From assembly GCF_000312505.2 (NCBI RefSeq), contig NZ_HG326225.1:323836-387835 (forward strand): DNA of 64,000 nucleotides. Reading direction: 5' to 3'. The notes beneath the pieces were generated by a model, which saw only the letters and a list, made by a program, of their open reading frames with translations, searched no databases and had not been told where the DNA came from. Shown one piece after another: positions 47,392-56,045 of the stretch. The position numbers were made by a program, and so were the translations under genes. Source of the stretch: Fenollaria massiliensis (GTDB lineage Bacteria > Bacillota > Clostridia > Tissierellales > Peptoniphilaceae). Positions within the stretch are counted from its first letter, which is position 1; every line of letters begins with the position of its first letter.

Positions 47392-48300
47392 ATGGACATA
47401 AGACAAATAGAAACTTTTGTTGAAGTCGTTAGACTTGAAAGTTTCTCGAAAGCTGCAGAAAAGCTGTTTATCACGCAACCAACAGTCTCCAATCACATAA
47501 CTGCTCTTGAAAAAGAAGTCGGTAGCGAGCTTATTGACAGAAGCGGCAGACTCTTTAGAGTTACGCCAACTGGACGAATTTTGTACGAGCATGCGGAGAA
47601 GATTATTGACCAGATTAATAACGCTAAGTATGAGATTGACGCCTACGACCAAGGTCTTCAGGGCAAGATAAGCATTTTGTCAAGTTCCATCCCAAGAGAG
47701 TACATACTTCCTGATCTTATAAAATCATTTTTAAATGAACATCCAAAGATTAGTTTTTCGCTTCAAGGAAGTGACTCAAAGGAAGCGATTAAGAAAATCA
47801 TATCTTATGAAAATGACTTTGCAATCGTCGGAAAGATGACTGGTAACCCAAAACTTGACTTTGTTAAACTTGTTAAAGATACCAGCGTACTTATAGTTCC
47901 AAATGAAAAATTTGAAAATCTTAAAAATGGCGATTCAGTTAAATTTGAAGATATTCTTGATGAAGATTTTATTTTAAGAGAATATGGTTCTGCCTCGCTT
48001 GAAACAATAATCAACGCTATTTACCAAAGTTCTAAAGATGCTAGAAAACTTAGGATAGTTGGCACTTGTGATGACAATGAATCGATCAAGTCTTTGGTAA
48101 GTAAAGGTGTTGGTCTAAGTTTTATGAACAAGATTGCGATTGAAAGAGATATTAAAGAAAATAGATTTAAGTACTTAAATATAAAGGGAGTAGACTTCTC
48201 AAGAGATTTTTATTTCTTATACCACAGAGAAAAGCCACTTAGCCCACTTGGCAAGAGATTTAAGGATTTTGTTTTGGATTATGTAAAGAAACATAAATAA
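47392..48300 (+). CDS. LysR family transcriptional regulator
   Basis: A 302-residue regulator with an N-terminal winged helix (residues 1-60: MDIRQIETFVEVVRLESFSK and the recognition helix around QPTVSNHITALE) and a substrate-binding-like effector domain. The N-terminal domain resembles regulators of cysteine and sulphur metabolism (CysL/CysB type), but the ligand is unknown. The start at 47392 has GGAGGGAAG. It is divergent from an ABC exporter pair and followed by two terminator-like hairpins. Confidence 0.9.
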   Translation: MDIRQIETFVEVVRLESFSKAAEKLFITQPTVSNHITALEKEVGSELIDRSGRLFRVTPTGRILYEHAEKIIDQINNAKYEIDAYDQGLQGKISILSSSIPREYILPDLIKSFLNEHPKISFSLQGSDSKEAIKKIISYENDFAIVGKMTGNPKLDFVKLVKDTSVLIVPNEKFENLKNGDSVKFEDILDEDFILREYGSASLETIINAIYQSSKDARKLRIVGTCDDNESIKSLVSKGVGLSFMNKIAIERDIKENRFKYLNIKGVDFSRDFYFLYHREKPLSPLGKRFKDFVLDYVKKHK

Positions 48301-48381
48301 ATTATTTTTTAAATCTATAAAATCCATAGAATTTGATTTAGATAAAATTAAAAATTTTAAATATATTTAACAATTTATTTT

Positions 48382-48410
48382 GGAGTTACGCTTATGTAGC
48401 TCCATTTTTT
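48382..48410 (+). terminator. Intrinsic terminator after the LysR gene
   Basis: TGGAG-TAC pairs with GTA-CTCCA around a short loop, followed by six T on the plus strand. It lies 82 bp past the stop codon. Confidence 0.8.
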
Positions 48411-48420
48411 ATAGACAAGT

Positions 48421-48453
48421 AAAAGCAGATGCACGTATTATGCATCTGCTTTT
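48421..48453. terminator. Strong bidirectional hairpin terminator
   Basis: A perfect 13-bp stem (AAAAGCAGATGCA and TGCATCTGCTTTT, 7-base loop) with A/T ends on both strands. It can end leftward opp transcripts as well as any LysR readthrough. Confidence 0.75.
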
Positions 48454-48490
48454 GTAGTCACTAATTTATTTAAATTAGATCTTAAATTTT

Positions 48491-48629
48491 AATTTTTTAG
48501 ATAAAACAAGATGATTATGCAAAGTAAATCAACCTTCAGAACCATATTGTTTTTTACTAATTTTGAAGAGAAAAGAAGAACCTCGTCCGTGTACGTCCGA
48601 GAACCTTTACGCCAGCATGGATTAGGCGA
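48491..48629. repeat. Intergenic modular repeat, copy 1 (partial hairpin arm plus 70-bp block)
   Basis: 48491-48520 is identical over 30 bp to the left arm of the hairpin element at 48668-48793. 48560-48629 is a 70-bp block that recurs at 55857-55926 with one difference (48611 G versus A). The block has GAAGAACCTC and GAGAACCTTTAC segments around a small inverted repeat and ends in GGATTAGGCGA. No open reading frame with a ribosome site was seen in it. Confidence 0.8.
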
Positions 48630-48667
48630 TATTTAGTCAAGGCATAATCTTAATTCTCTTTATTCAT

Positions 48668-48793
48668 AAATTTTTTAGATAAAACAAGATGATTATGCGA
48701 AGTGGAGAATTTATCGAGCGATCACGTACTTTATCGTACGTGGAGCGAAGATAAATTCGAACAAGCATAAGGGCTTGTTTTAGCAAAAAATTT
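48668..48793. repeat. Long imperfect hairpin element abutting the oppF stop codon
   Basis: The 126-bp segment folds on itself: AAATTTTTT/AAAAAATTT, TAAAACAAG/CTTGTTTTA, TTATGC/GCATAA, GAATTTATC/GATAAATTC and CACGTAC/GTACGTG, about 40 paired bases with internal loops (ATGA opposite GGG). Its right edge is the first base of the oppF stop codon. A second element with the same layout but different, compensating stem sequences is at 56046-56170. Confidence 0.8.
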
Positions 48794-49749
48794 TATTTTA
48801 CTAAATGACAGGCAACATAGTGTCCCGGCTCCACTTCCTTTAGCGTAGGATGTGTACCATTGCAAATGCCTTCGTCTCTCATAGGGCATCTACCATAGAA
48901 AACGCATCTATCTGGTGGATCGATTGGGCTTGGAACGTCGCCTTTAAGTATAATTCTTTCTTGTTTGTAGTCATATTCAGGTACTGGAATTGCTGAAAGA
49001 AGTGCTTTTGTGTATGGATGCAATGTGTTTTCAAATATTTGCTTGTAGTCTGCTAGTTCAACCATACGACCAAGGTACATTACTGCAACTCTGTCTGAAA
49101 GGTGACGAACAACTGAAAGGTCATGTGATATAAATAAGTATGTTAGTCCTTTTTCCTTTTGTATGTCTTGAAGAAGGTTTAGTACTTGAGCTTGTATTGA
49201 TACGTCAAGTGCTGATACTGGCTCATCAAGTACTATGAACTCAGGTCTCATTACTAGGGCTCTAGCTATACCAATTCTTTGTCTTCTTCCTCCGTCTAGT
49301 TCATGTGGGTAGGAGTTCATAAGTCTTTTTTCAAGACCTACTGTTTCCATCATTTCAAGAACTACTTTTTCTATTTCTTTCTTACTATCGTAAATTTTGT
49401 TTACATAAAGTGCGTCTGCAATTAAATCAAATGTGTTTAGTCTTGGGTTAAGTGATGAATATGGGTCTTGGAAAACAATTTGCATTTCGCGTCTTAATTG
49501 ATGCATTTCCTTTTTAGTGTGACGATTCATGATGTTTTCACCGTTAAACCATATTTCTCCACTAGTTGGCTCATGTAATCTAATTATTGCACGACCAGCA
49601 GTTGACTTACCACAGCCTGATTCGCCTACAAGGCCAAGTGTTTCGCCTTTCTTTATTTCAAAGTTAAGGTCTTCAACTGCATGTAGAACGCCCTTCTTAG
49701 TCGGAAAGTACTTACATAAATGTTTTACTTCAATGAAATTATCGCTCAT
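48793..49749 (-). CDS. oppF: Oligopeptide ABC transporter ATP-binding protein (OppF/DppF type)
   Basis: This is one of the two ATPases of a peptide importer. The 318-residue product has Walker A GESGCGKST (about residue 39), Walker B FIVLDEPVSALDVS and the C-terminal oligopeptide/dipeptide extension with a cysteine-rich CVFYGRCPMRDEGIC iron-sulphur-type segment. Unusually, the ABC signature reads LDGGRRQRIGIARAL, where LSGGQ is nearly universal. The start at 49749 follows GAGGAAAG. It is the last gene of the opp operon. Confidence 0.93.
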   Translation of the reverse strand: MSDNFIEVKHLCKYFPTKKGVLHAVEDLNFEIKKGETLGLVGESGCGKSTAGRAIIRLHEPTSGEIWFNGENIMNRHTKKEMHQLRREMQIVFQDPYSSLNPRLNTFDLIADALYVNKIYDSKKEIEKVVLEMMETVGLEKRLMNSYPHELDGGRRQRIGIARALVMRPEFIVLDEPVSALDVSIQAQVLNLLQDIQKEKGLTYLFISHDLSVVRHLSDRVAVMYLGRMVELADYKQIFENTLHPYTKALLSAIPVPEYDYKQERIILKGDVPSPIDPPDRCVFYGRCPMRDEGICNGTHPTLKEVEPGHYVACHLVK

Positions 49750-49761
49750 AACTTTCCTCCT

Positions 49762-50784
49762 CTACTTTTCTTCTGACTCATTCTCTGTATGAGCTTCGCC
49801 TTCTACACCCATGGCTGCGTCTTTATATAAGAAGCATTTAACATAGTGACCTGGGCTTACTTCGTATACTGGTGGATTTTCAGTTTTGCACATTTCCATG
49901 CACTTAGTGCATCTTGGGTGGAACTTACAGCCACATGGTAAATCTGTTGGGTCTGGTGTCATACCAGGAATAACTTGAAGTCTTTCAACATCTCCAGTTA
50001 ATTTTGGTATTGACGAGAAAAGTCCAACTGTATATGGATGCTTCTTGTCTGTGTATATATCCTTAGTAGTACCGCTTTCAACAACTTCTCCAGCATAAAC
50101 AACCGCTACTTTATCGGCTATTTCAGCGATAACACCTAAGTCGTGAGTAATCATGATGATGGATGTATCAAACTTGCTCTTAAGTTCCTTCATTAGCTCC
50201 ATAACTTGAGCTTGTATAGTAACGTCTAGAGCAGTTGTTGGCTCGTCCGCAATGATTATCTCTGGGTTACAAGCAAGAGCCATGGCGATAACTATTCTTT
50301 GTTTCATACCACCAGAAAGTTGATGAGGATAGTCATTAACTCTTTCACGTCTGATACCAACTAGATCAAGCATTTCAAGGGTCTTTTCTCTTCTTCCGTT
50401 CTTGTCAAGTTTAGTGTGAAGAGCAAGAACTTCTTCGATTTGCTTACCTATAGTCATAACAGGGTTAAGACTTGTCATTGGGTCTTGGAAGATCATGGAG
50501 ATCTTTTCCCCTCTAATCTTTCTCATGTCTTTTTCTTTAGTTTGTAATATGTCATTACCTTCGAACTCAATCTCTCCTGAAGTAATAATTCCAGGTGGAT
50601 CAGGAACTAAGTTAAGTATTGCAAGAGCAGTAGTAGTCTTGCCGGCACCTGTTTCTCCAACAAGGCCAAGTGTCTCTTTCTTATTTAGAGACAAGTTCAT
50701 GCCATTAACGGCTTTAACAACACCTGAATCTGTATTGAACTCAACAGATAGGTCTCTTATATTAAGTAAATTTCCTTTTTCCAT
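49762..50784 (-). CDS. oppD: Oligopeptide ABC transporter ATP-binding protein (OppD/DppD type)
   Basis: This is the second ATPase of the peptide importer, 340 residues. It has Walker A GETGAGKTT, the canonical signature LSGGMKQRIVIAMAL, Walker B IIIADEPTTALDVT and the peptide-family C-terminal region with CGCKFHPRCTKCMEMC. A charged tail of about 20 residues follows. The start at ATG 50784 is preceded by AGGAGG. It lies 12 bp before oppF and 9 bp after oppC. Confidence 0.95.
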   Translation of the reverse strand: MEKGNLLNIRDLSVEFNTDSGVVKAVNGMNLSLNKKETLGLVGETGAGKTTTALAILNLVPDPPGIITSGEIEFEGNDILQTKEKDMRKIRGEKISMIFQDPMTSLNPVMTIGKQIEEVLALHTKLDKNGRREKTLEMLDLVGIRRERVNDYPHQLSGGMKQRIVIAMALACNPEIIIADEPTTALDVTIQAQVMELMKELKSKFDTSIIMITHDLGVIAEIADKVAVVYAGEVVESGTTKDIYTDKKHPYTVGLFSSIPKLTGDVERLQVIPGMTPDPTDLPCGCKFHPRCTKCMEMCKTENPPVYEVSPGHYVKCFLYKDAAMGVEGEAHTENESEEK

Positions 50785-50793
50785 AGTAACCTC

Positions 50794-51681
50794 CTACCTC
50801 TTAAGCTTAGGGTCAAGTGCATCTCTAAGACCATCGCCCATAACATTAAGAGCAAAGATGGTAATAACGATGGCTAAACCTGGGAACAATGTAATGTGTG
50901 GGAAGTCCATGATATATGAACGACCATCCGAAAGCATAGCGCCCCACTCTGGTGTAGGTGGTTCAAGTCCTAATCCTATGAAGGATAGACCTGCCGCGTT
51001 AATAATTGCATAGGCAACACCAAGAGTTGCTTGAACTATGATAGGTGCCATACAGTTTGGAATTATGTGTTTGAAGATGATTCTAAGGTCACTTGAACCA
51101 TTGGCCTTAGCTGCTTCAACAAATTCATTATCCTTTATTGTTAAAACCGAGCTTCTAACGATTCTGGCATATGCTGGAACCGAAGCTATACCAACGGCAA
51201 TCATAAGGTTTGCAAGGCCTGTGCCTAGCGCACTCATGATGGCGATAGCTAAAAGTATATCTGGTATAGCTTGAAGCACGTCTATAAATCTCATAACTAG
51301 TGTGTCGACTTTACCGCCGTAGTAACCAGTAACAGCTCCTAGTGTTACACCTAGTGCTAAGGCGATGGATACTGATATGAATCCAACCTTTAAACTGATT
51401 CTAGACCCGTAAACAACACGAGAGAATATATCACGGCCCAAGTGGTCTGTACCGAAAATGAATTGTGAGTTAGGTGTTTGGTATGTTGGACCAACCATAT
51501 CATTGAATGTATATGGAGCAACTACGTCTGCGAATATCGCAACCAAAACAAGTATGATAAGTATAAGTAGACCTACCATAGCAAGTTTGTTTCTCTTCAT
51601 TCTCTTTAAAACTTCACTAAGACCTGTTTGTCTTTTTGATTTTTTAACTGATTGTTCTTTATTCATATTTTTTTCTGCCAT
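50794..51681 (-). CDS. oppC: Oligopeptide ABC transporter permease (OppC/DppC type)
   Basis: An inner-membrane permease of 295 residues. A basic N-terminal tail is followed by a first helix (LAMVGLLILIILVLVAIFAD), the family segment FGTDHLGRDIFSRVVYGSR and the EAA loop VEAAKANGSSDLRIIFKHI that docks the ATPases. About six membrane segments are seen. The start at 51681 has a GGTGAT site placed tightly, and the oppB stop lies 8 bp upstream. Confidence 0.94.
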   Translation of the reverse strand: MAEKNMNKEQSVKKSKRQTGLSEVLKRMKRNKLAMVGLLILIILVLVAIFADVVAPYTFNDMVGPTYQTPNSQFIFGTDHLGRDIFSRVVYGSRISLKVGFISVSIALALGVTLGAVTGYYGGKVDTLVMRFIDVLQAIPDILLAIAIMSALGTGLANLMIAVGIASVPAYARIVRSSVLTIKDNEFVEAAKANGSSDLRIIFKHIIPNCMAPIIVQATLGVAYAIINAAGLSFIGLGLEPPTPEWGAMLSDGRSYIMDFPHITLFPGLAIVITIFALNVMGDGLRDALDPKLKR

Positions 51682-51689
51682 ATCATCAC

Positions 51690-52619
51690 CTACATATATT
51701 GACTCTTAACTCTTGGATCTATGAATGTATATAGTATGTCGACAATTAGATTTACAAGGGCAAATGTAACTGCAACGAACAATACGCATCCCATAACAAG
51801 AGGTATGTCTCTCATCTTGATTGAATCTACCATAAGTCTGCCTATGCCAGGAATACTAAATATAACTTCAGTCATTAGCGCTCCACCCATAAGTTGTCCG
51901 AATTGTGTACCGATAACTGTTGTGATAGGGATAAGGGCATTTGCAAGAGCATGCTTTCTGATGATAACTTTTTGATCTTGACCTTTTGCCTTAGCAGTTC
52001 TGATGTAGTCTTGTCTAATTACTTCAAGCATAGAGCTTCTTGTTTGTCTTGTGATAACAGAAACAGATTGAGCTCCTAATGCTATCGCTGGTAGAACCCA
52101 TTGATTAGGCATATCAAAGCCTGATGCAGGTAGCCAACCTAGTTGCACACTAAATAGCATGATTAGTAGTAAACCTAACCAGAATACTGGCATCGAGATA
52201 CCAATTAGGGCAAATATCATTGTCAAGTTATCAAATATACTATATTGTTTTACTGCTGATATGATACCTATAGGTATACCTAGTAAAACTGCGAATGTTA
52301 TAGCTAAAAATGCTAGTCTAATTGTTGCGCCTGCTCTGTTGCCAATTTCTTGCACAACAGGCATTCTTGTTCTGTAACTACGACCTAAGTCACCTTTAAA
52401 CACTAGGTTAGATATGTATCTACCAAATTGCGTGAAGAATGGATCGTTTAAGCCAAGTTCTTCTCTAAGTTCTGCTACTTGCTCTTCTGTGGCTGATGGG
52501 CCCAAGATGTTACGAGCAGGGTCTCCAGGTGTTATGTATAATAACCAGAAAACGAAGAGACTTACAAGCAAGATAACAGGTATTAAATAGAGGATTCTCT
52601 TAATAACGTATTTTATCAT
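51690..52619 (-). CDS. oppB: Oligopeptide ABC transporter permease (OppB/DppB type)
   Basis: A 309-residue inner-membrane permease pairing with OppC. The N-terminal ILYLIPVILLVSLFVFWLLY helix, the TPGDPARNILG segment and the EAA loop IRTAKAKGQDQKVIIRKHAL are all typical of OppB/DppB. About six membrane helices are present. The start at 52619 follows CGGAGG. A GC-rich hairpin separates it from the upstream binding-protein gene. Confidence 0.95.
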   Translation of the reverse strand: MIKYVIKRILYLIPVILLVSLFVFWLLYITPGDPARNILGPSATEEQVAELREELGLNDPFFTQFGRYISNLVFKGDLGRSYRTRMPVVQEIGNRAGATIRLAFLAITFAVLLGIPIGIISAVKQYSIFDNLTMIFALIGISMPVFWLGLLLIMLFSVQLGWLPASGFDMPNQWVLPAIALGAQSVSVITRQTRSSMLEVIRQDYIRTAKAKGQDQKVIIRKHALANALIPITTVIGTQFGQLMGGALMTEVIFSIPGIGRLMVDSIKMRDIPLVMGCVLFVAVTFALVNLIVDILYTFIDPRVKSQYM

Positions 52620-52648
52620 AATGCCTCCGATATAATTGAACTATGCTA

Positions 52649-52671
52649 GGGGGAAGATATCCTCCTCCCCC
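52649..52671 (-). other. Intercistronic hairpin between oppA and oppB
   Basis: GGGGGA and TCCCCC (plus-strand view) pair around an 11-base centre and no T run follows, so this is more likely an mRNA processing or stability hairpin than a full terminator. Such hairpins often allow more binding protein than permease to be made. Confidence 0.5.
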
Positions 52672-52700
52672 TTCACTATTTGTAATATTCTAATATTTTA

Positions 52701-54257
52701 CTACTTTGTCTTAACTTCTACTTTGTTTAATTTGTAGTAACCAAAGCAGTTCATTTCAAAACCTTCAACATTCTTAGATGTTGCTACAGTTAATTCTGAC
52801 CAGTATTCAGGGATCCAAATTTGATTGTCAAGAATGTACTCTTGAGCTTTTCTGTAGATTTCGCCTCTCTTTGTTTCGTCAAGTTCTTGTCTAGCGTCAT
52901 CAAGTAGTTTATCCATTTCTGGGTCTTCTAACCAGCAGTAGTTACCGCCTTCGCCCTTTGCACTTGAGTGGAAGCAAGGGAATAAGAATGCGTCTGGGTC
53001 TGGTGTATCAGAATTCCAAGCGATTTCAAACATATCTTGTTTAGCATTCTTTAATACATCGTTGAATGCAGACCATTCCATAACGTTGATAGTTACGTTG
53101 ATACCAACTTCTTTAAGTTGTTCTTTGATGATAGTTGCCATGTCAACACGTTGTTTTCTTTCGTTAGTAGAGATAGTTGTATCAAAGCCGTTAGGATATC
53201 CTGCTTCAGCAAGAAGTGCCTTAGCCTTTTCAACATCTCTTGCTCTAGCCTTAGTTTCTCCACCGATAGAATATTTTAATGATGGTGGCATTGAGTTAGA
53301 TGCAGTTTTTCCTAGACCTAACCAAACCTTTGGAATTAAGTCGTCCATATCGATAGCGTATGCTACAGCTTGACGAACCTTTGGATTATCGAAAGGTGCC
53401 TTTTGAGTGTTGAATCCTAGGTAAGTTGTACCATAGTCAGCTGATCTTAACATAACAAGATTTTCATCTTTTTCAACTTTTTCAACATCAAGTGGTTGTA
53501 GTTCATAAATGATATCTGCTCCACCAGTTTGAAGTTCAACTAGTCTGTTAGTTGGTTCAGGGATAATCTTGTATTCAACCTTAGCCATCTTAGCTTTTTC
53601 TCCGTAATAATCTTCGAATCTGCTTAACTTGATAGCATTAGCTTTAGACCATTCATCAAGCTTGAAAGGACCAGTACCGCAAACCTTATCAGTAGAAGTA
53701 CCGTAGCTGTCTCCAGCTGCTTCAACTTCTTTTTGGCAAAGGATTGCTCCACCTGGATGCATTAATGATGCAATGATACCAGGATATGGGAACTTAAGAT
53801 TGAATCTTACTGTGTAATCATCGTCAGCCTTGATAGAATCTTCATCGATAGTATTGAACAAGTGCTTAACGTTAGGTGCTTCACAAGCACGTTTTAATGA
53901 GAATACAACGTCTGATGCCTTCATTTCGTCACCATTGTGGAACTTAACGCCCTTTCTTAGGTGGAAAACGTATTCAGTATCAGATACCTTGTCATAGCTT
54001 TCAGCTAGTAAAGGAACTTCTTCTGCTTTGTCGTTTAGTTCGAATAGACCTTCATAGATTTGAACTAAAACTTTAGAAGATGCGTTATCATTAGTTCCCA
54101 TAGGGTCTAGTGATATAGCATCTGAGTCGTTAGCGATTACAAGTGTGTCCTTGTCGCCCTTCTTTTCTCCAGTTGACTTGTTGCCGCCGCCCTTACAACC
54201 AGTAAGTACTGTCATAACAAGCGCTAGTGCCAAGATGAGTGAAATAAACTTCTTCAT
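52701..54257 (-). CDS. oppA: Peptide ABC transporter substrate-binding lipoprotein
   Basis: This is the extracellular solute-binding protein of the importer (SBP family 5). The 518-residue precursor has a lipoprotein signal with lipobox LTGC (Cys21), a short Gly/Lys linker, then the family motifs LVIANDSDAISLDPMGTND and KASDVVFSLKRACEAP, with WSELTVATSKNVEGF near the end. The start at 54257 follows AAGGAGG. It is the first gene of the opp operon, with its own promoter and a 170-base leader. The ligand could be di- or oligopeptides. Confidence 0.94.
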   Translation of the reverse strand: MKKFISLILALALVMTVLTGCKGGGNKSTGEKKGDKDTLVIANDSDAISLDPMGTNDNASSKVLVQIYEGLFELNDKAEEVPLLAESYDKVSDTEYVFHLRKGVKFHNGDEMKASDVVFSLKRACEAPNVKHLFNTIDEDSIKADDDYTVRFNLKFPYPGIIASLMHPGGAILCQKEVEAAGDSYGTSTDKVCGTGPFKLDEWSKANAIKLSRFEDYYGEKAKMAKVEYKIIPEPTNRLVELQTGGADIIYELQPLDVEKVEKDENLVMLRSADYGTTYLGFNTQKAPFDNPKVRQAVAYAIDMDDLIPKVWLGLGKTASNSMPPSLKYSIGGETKARARDVEKAKALLAEAGYPNGFDTTISTNERKQRVDMATIIKEQLKEVGINVTINVMEWSAFNDVLKNAKQDMFEIAWNSDTPDPDAFLFPCFHSSAKGEGGNYCWLEDPEMDKLLDDARQELDETKRGEIYRKAQEYILDNQIWIPEYWSELTVATSKNVEGFEMNCFGYYKLNKVEVKTK

Positions 54258-54427
54258 AAAAACCTCCTTGCATTTCTGCGTGTGCTTAAGACCTAAGTGG
54301 TCCTAGCTATAGTCTAAGAGCCCCGTATGTATGGTACAAATGCTATGTTCTTGCTAATCGGAATTGGTCTACTAATTCTTCATTAGCTCGTGTTAACAGC
54401 GATATGCTCTACCTAATTAAAGCTCTT
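54258..54427 (-). promoter_or_regulatory. Long structured 5' leader of the opp operon
   Basis: The leader is about 170 bases. AAGAGC at its first bases (54422-54427) can pair with GCTCTT at 54316-54321, closing a domain of about 110 bases. Inside is a hairpin at 54353-54387 (GCTAAT/ATTAGC over GAATT/AATTC). A further stem (GGACC/GGTCT) precedes the ribosome site. It contains an AGGTAGAG motif but not the remaining lysine-riboswitch signatures, so it is not assigned to a known class. Confidence 0.5.
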
Positions 54428-54433
54428 TTATAT

Positions 54434-54462
54434 ATTATACCACTACTTATTTAAGATTACAA
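54434..54462 (-). promoter_or_regulatory. SigA promoter of the opp operon
   Basis: TTGTAA (54457-54462), 17 bp, TATAAT (54434-54439) on the minus strand. Transcription would start near 54427. Confidence 0.75.
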
Positions 54463-54613
54463 GTATTTTGATCAAAATACTACTTTACACGTAAAACTTT
54501 TTTCGAAAATAGAAATAATTAATACTTATTAATCATATTAATATTATAAATGAAAGCCTAATTATACTTAATAATAAAAAATATACTTGATAATAAAAAA
54601 TATAAATAAATAT

Positions 54614-55301
54614 CCCCCGGCCTAGCCGGGGGTTTTTCTCATGCGGCCCAAAGGGCCTGTATTACTAGCCACGCCTCAAGGACGTTGGTTAATCTGTCAC
54701 TTGCAAATTATACTAGCTACCCTTTAAAAGGGTCTATTGTATCGAATGTCAGCTGTTCACTAAGCTGGTCTTGTTTCAATTGATTTTGTATATACTCTTG
54801 TATGATTTTTGTATTTTTTCCTGCTGTATCTACATAATAACCTCTACACCAAAATTGACGTCCTCTGTACTTATATTTTAAATTGCCCCATTTTTCATAA
54901 ATCATTATACTGCTTTTTCCTTTAAAGAAATCCCCATGAAGCTTGATACTGCTAATTTGGGTGGTATTTCTACCAACATGTGTACATGATCTGGGCAAAC
55001 TTCTGCTTCTATTATATTAACTTCTTTCCAACTACATAATTCTCTTAAAATTTGTCCTATTTCAAGTCTTTTATCTCCAAAAAATTCTTTCCTTCTATAC
55101 TTGGGTGCAAACACTATGTGGTATTTGCAATTCCATTTAGTATGTGATAAACTATGTGTGTCATTCAATGACATTTTTAATTCCTCCCTTATTTGATTTT
55201 ATATTGCAATTGACAGATTACAATTATATTATATCAATAGGGAGGTTTTTTGTTTGTTTATCACCGCTAAAGCTAAACTGAACCCCCAGTCTAACTGGGG
55301 G
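54614..55301 (-). mobile_element. IS200/IS605-type insertion sequence, decayed
   Basis: A single tnpA remnant lies between two end hairpins with the same design: CCCCCGGC-CTA-GCCGGGGG at 54614-54632 and CCCCCAGT-CTA-ACTGGGGG at 55283-55301, both followed by GTTTTC-type sequence. Subterminal hairpins and the absence of long terminal inverted repeats fit the HUH-transposase family. No tnpB or omega RNA gene is present. The exact ends are not fixed. Confidence 0.7.
54717..55174 (-). pseudogene. tnpA: IS200-like transposase TnpA, frameshifted
   Basis: This is a Y1/HUH transposase of the REP-associated/IS200 type. The N-terminal frame (ATG 55174) has NCKYHIVFAPKYRRKEFFGD and the HUH motif in CPDHVHMLVEIPPKL, then shifts after SSFMG. 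The remaining frame has FKGKSSIMIYEKWGNLKYKY and the catalytic tyrosine in FWCRGYYVDT. The shift sits in a T-rich stretch near 54925-54935, where two extra bases or one missing base would explain it. The 5' ribosome site is intact; the element is presumably immobile unless slippage restores the frame. Confidence 0.85.
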
Positions 55302-55317
55302 TTTTCTAATACAAAAA

Positions 55318-55342
55318 GATGCACCCAATATTTAGGTGCATC
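55318..55342 (-). terminator. Intrinsic terminator, likely end of the hut transcript
   Basis: GATGCACC and GGTGCATC pair across a 9-base loop, with five T after it on the minus strand and an A run before it. It is the first clear terminator downstream of the hut operon, about 830 bp past the last stop codon, so the repeat region may be transcribed as a 3' tail. Confidence 0.65.
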
Positions 55343-55483
55343 AAAAAGGATTTGAAATGACTTTACGCAAAGCTCTTTCCGATCATATATTGCCTTGCGT
55401 AAATTAATTAAGATTTTTTGTTTTTTATTTTCAAGTGTAATGATTGTATGAAGTAATTTTCAGTCTGCATAGCAATTTTTTTC

Positions 55484-55640
55484 GATAAATTATTAGATGA
55501 ATTCATTTTTATTTATAAATTTAATAAATAAAACTATCTTTTTTCTCTAATTTATTAGATAAAATCATTTTTTTCGTAAATTTATTATATAAAATTATCT
55601 TTATCACAAATTTATTAGATAAAATTATCTTTATTCACTA
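55484..55640. repeat. AT-rich tandem units of about 31-37 bp
   Basis: About five degenerate units read AAATTTATTAGATAAAAT followed by TATCTTTATTCAC-like sequence. Further units recur near 55800-55860 and 55985-56045 and, in altered form, at 48491 and 48661. They act as linkers joining the hairpin and 70-bp modules. Confidence 0.65.
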
Positions 55641-55800
55641 GTTTTGCAGAGCAAGGAAGAACCTCACCCATTTACAAAGCTTCGCTTTGAATGGGTCCCG
55701 AGAACCTTGGTGCTTCGCACTTGAGCTAGATTGAGCGATGTGGACCGACGAAGCAAGCGATTCTCACTAATAGTAAATAAGCATAGCTAAAATTTTACTA
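55641..55800. repeat. Intergenic modular repeat, copy with nested hairpin
   Basis: It begins like the element at 56046 (TAGTTTTGCAGAGCAAG), then carries a GAAGAACCTC block with its own hairpin (CCCATT...AATGGG enclosing AAAGC/GCTTT). It ends with a 31-bp segment (55729-55759) that is identical to 56069-56099 and starts GATTGAGCGATGTGGACC. This looks like one module inserted into another. Confidence 0.65.
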
Positions 55801-55856
55801 ATAATAAAACTATTTTTATTCACAAATTTATTAGATAAAATTATTTGTATTCATAA

Positions 55857-55926
55857 ATTTTGAAGAGAAAAGAAGAACCTCGTCCGTGTACGTCCGAGAA
55901 CCTTTACACCAGCATGGATTAGGCGA
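55857..55926. repeat. 70-bp dispersed block, second copy
   Basis: Matches 48560-48629 at 69 of 70 positions. Both copies are in the same orientation and about 7.3 kb apart. Flanks differ beyond the AT-rich linker. Confidence 0.85.
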
Positions 55927-56045
55927 AGTGTAGCTTTGAGGCAAGCGGAGCGTACATACAAGTACTCGAGCATTTCCAAAAAAGTATTTATTAAATCTTA
56001 TTAACTTTATTCACAAATTTATTAGATAAAATTATCTTTATTCAC

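Noticed and set aside
54316..54427. Lysine riboswitch ahead of oppA
   Set aside because: Only an AGGTAGAG-like motif is present; the other conserved lysine-aptamer segments are missing, so the leader is reported as unassigned.
54614..55301. omega RNA or TnpB guide system with the IS200-type element
   Set aside because: No tnpB-like frame is present, and the space between tnpA and the end hairpins is too short to carry one.
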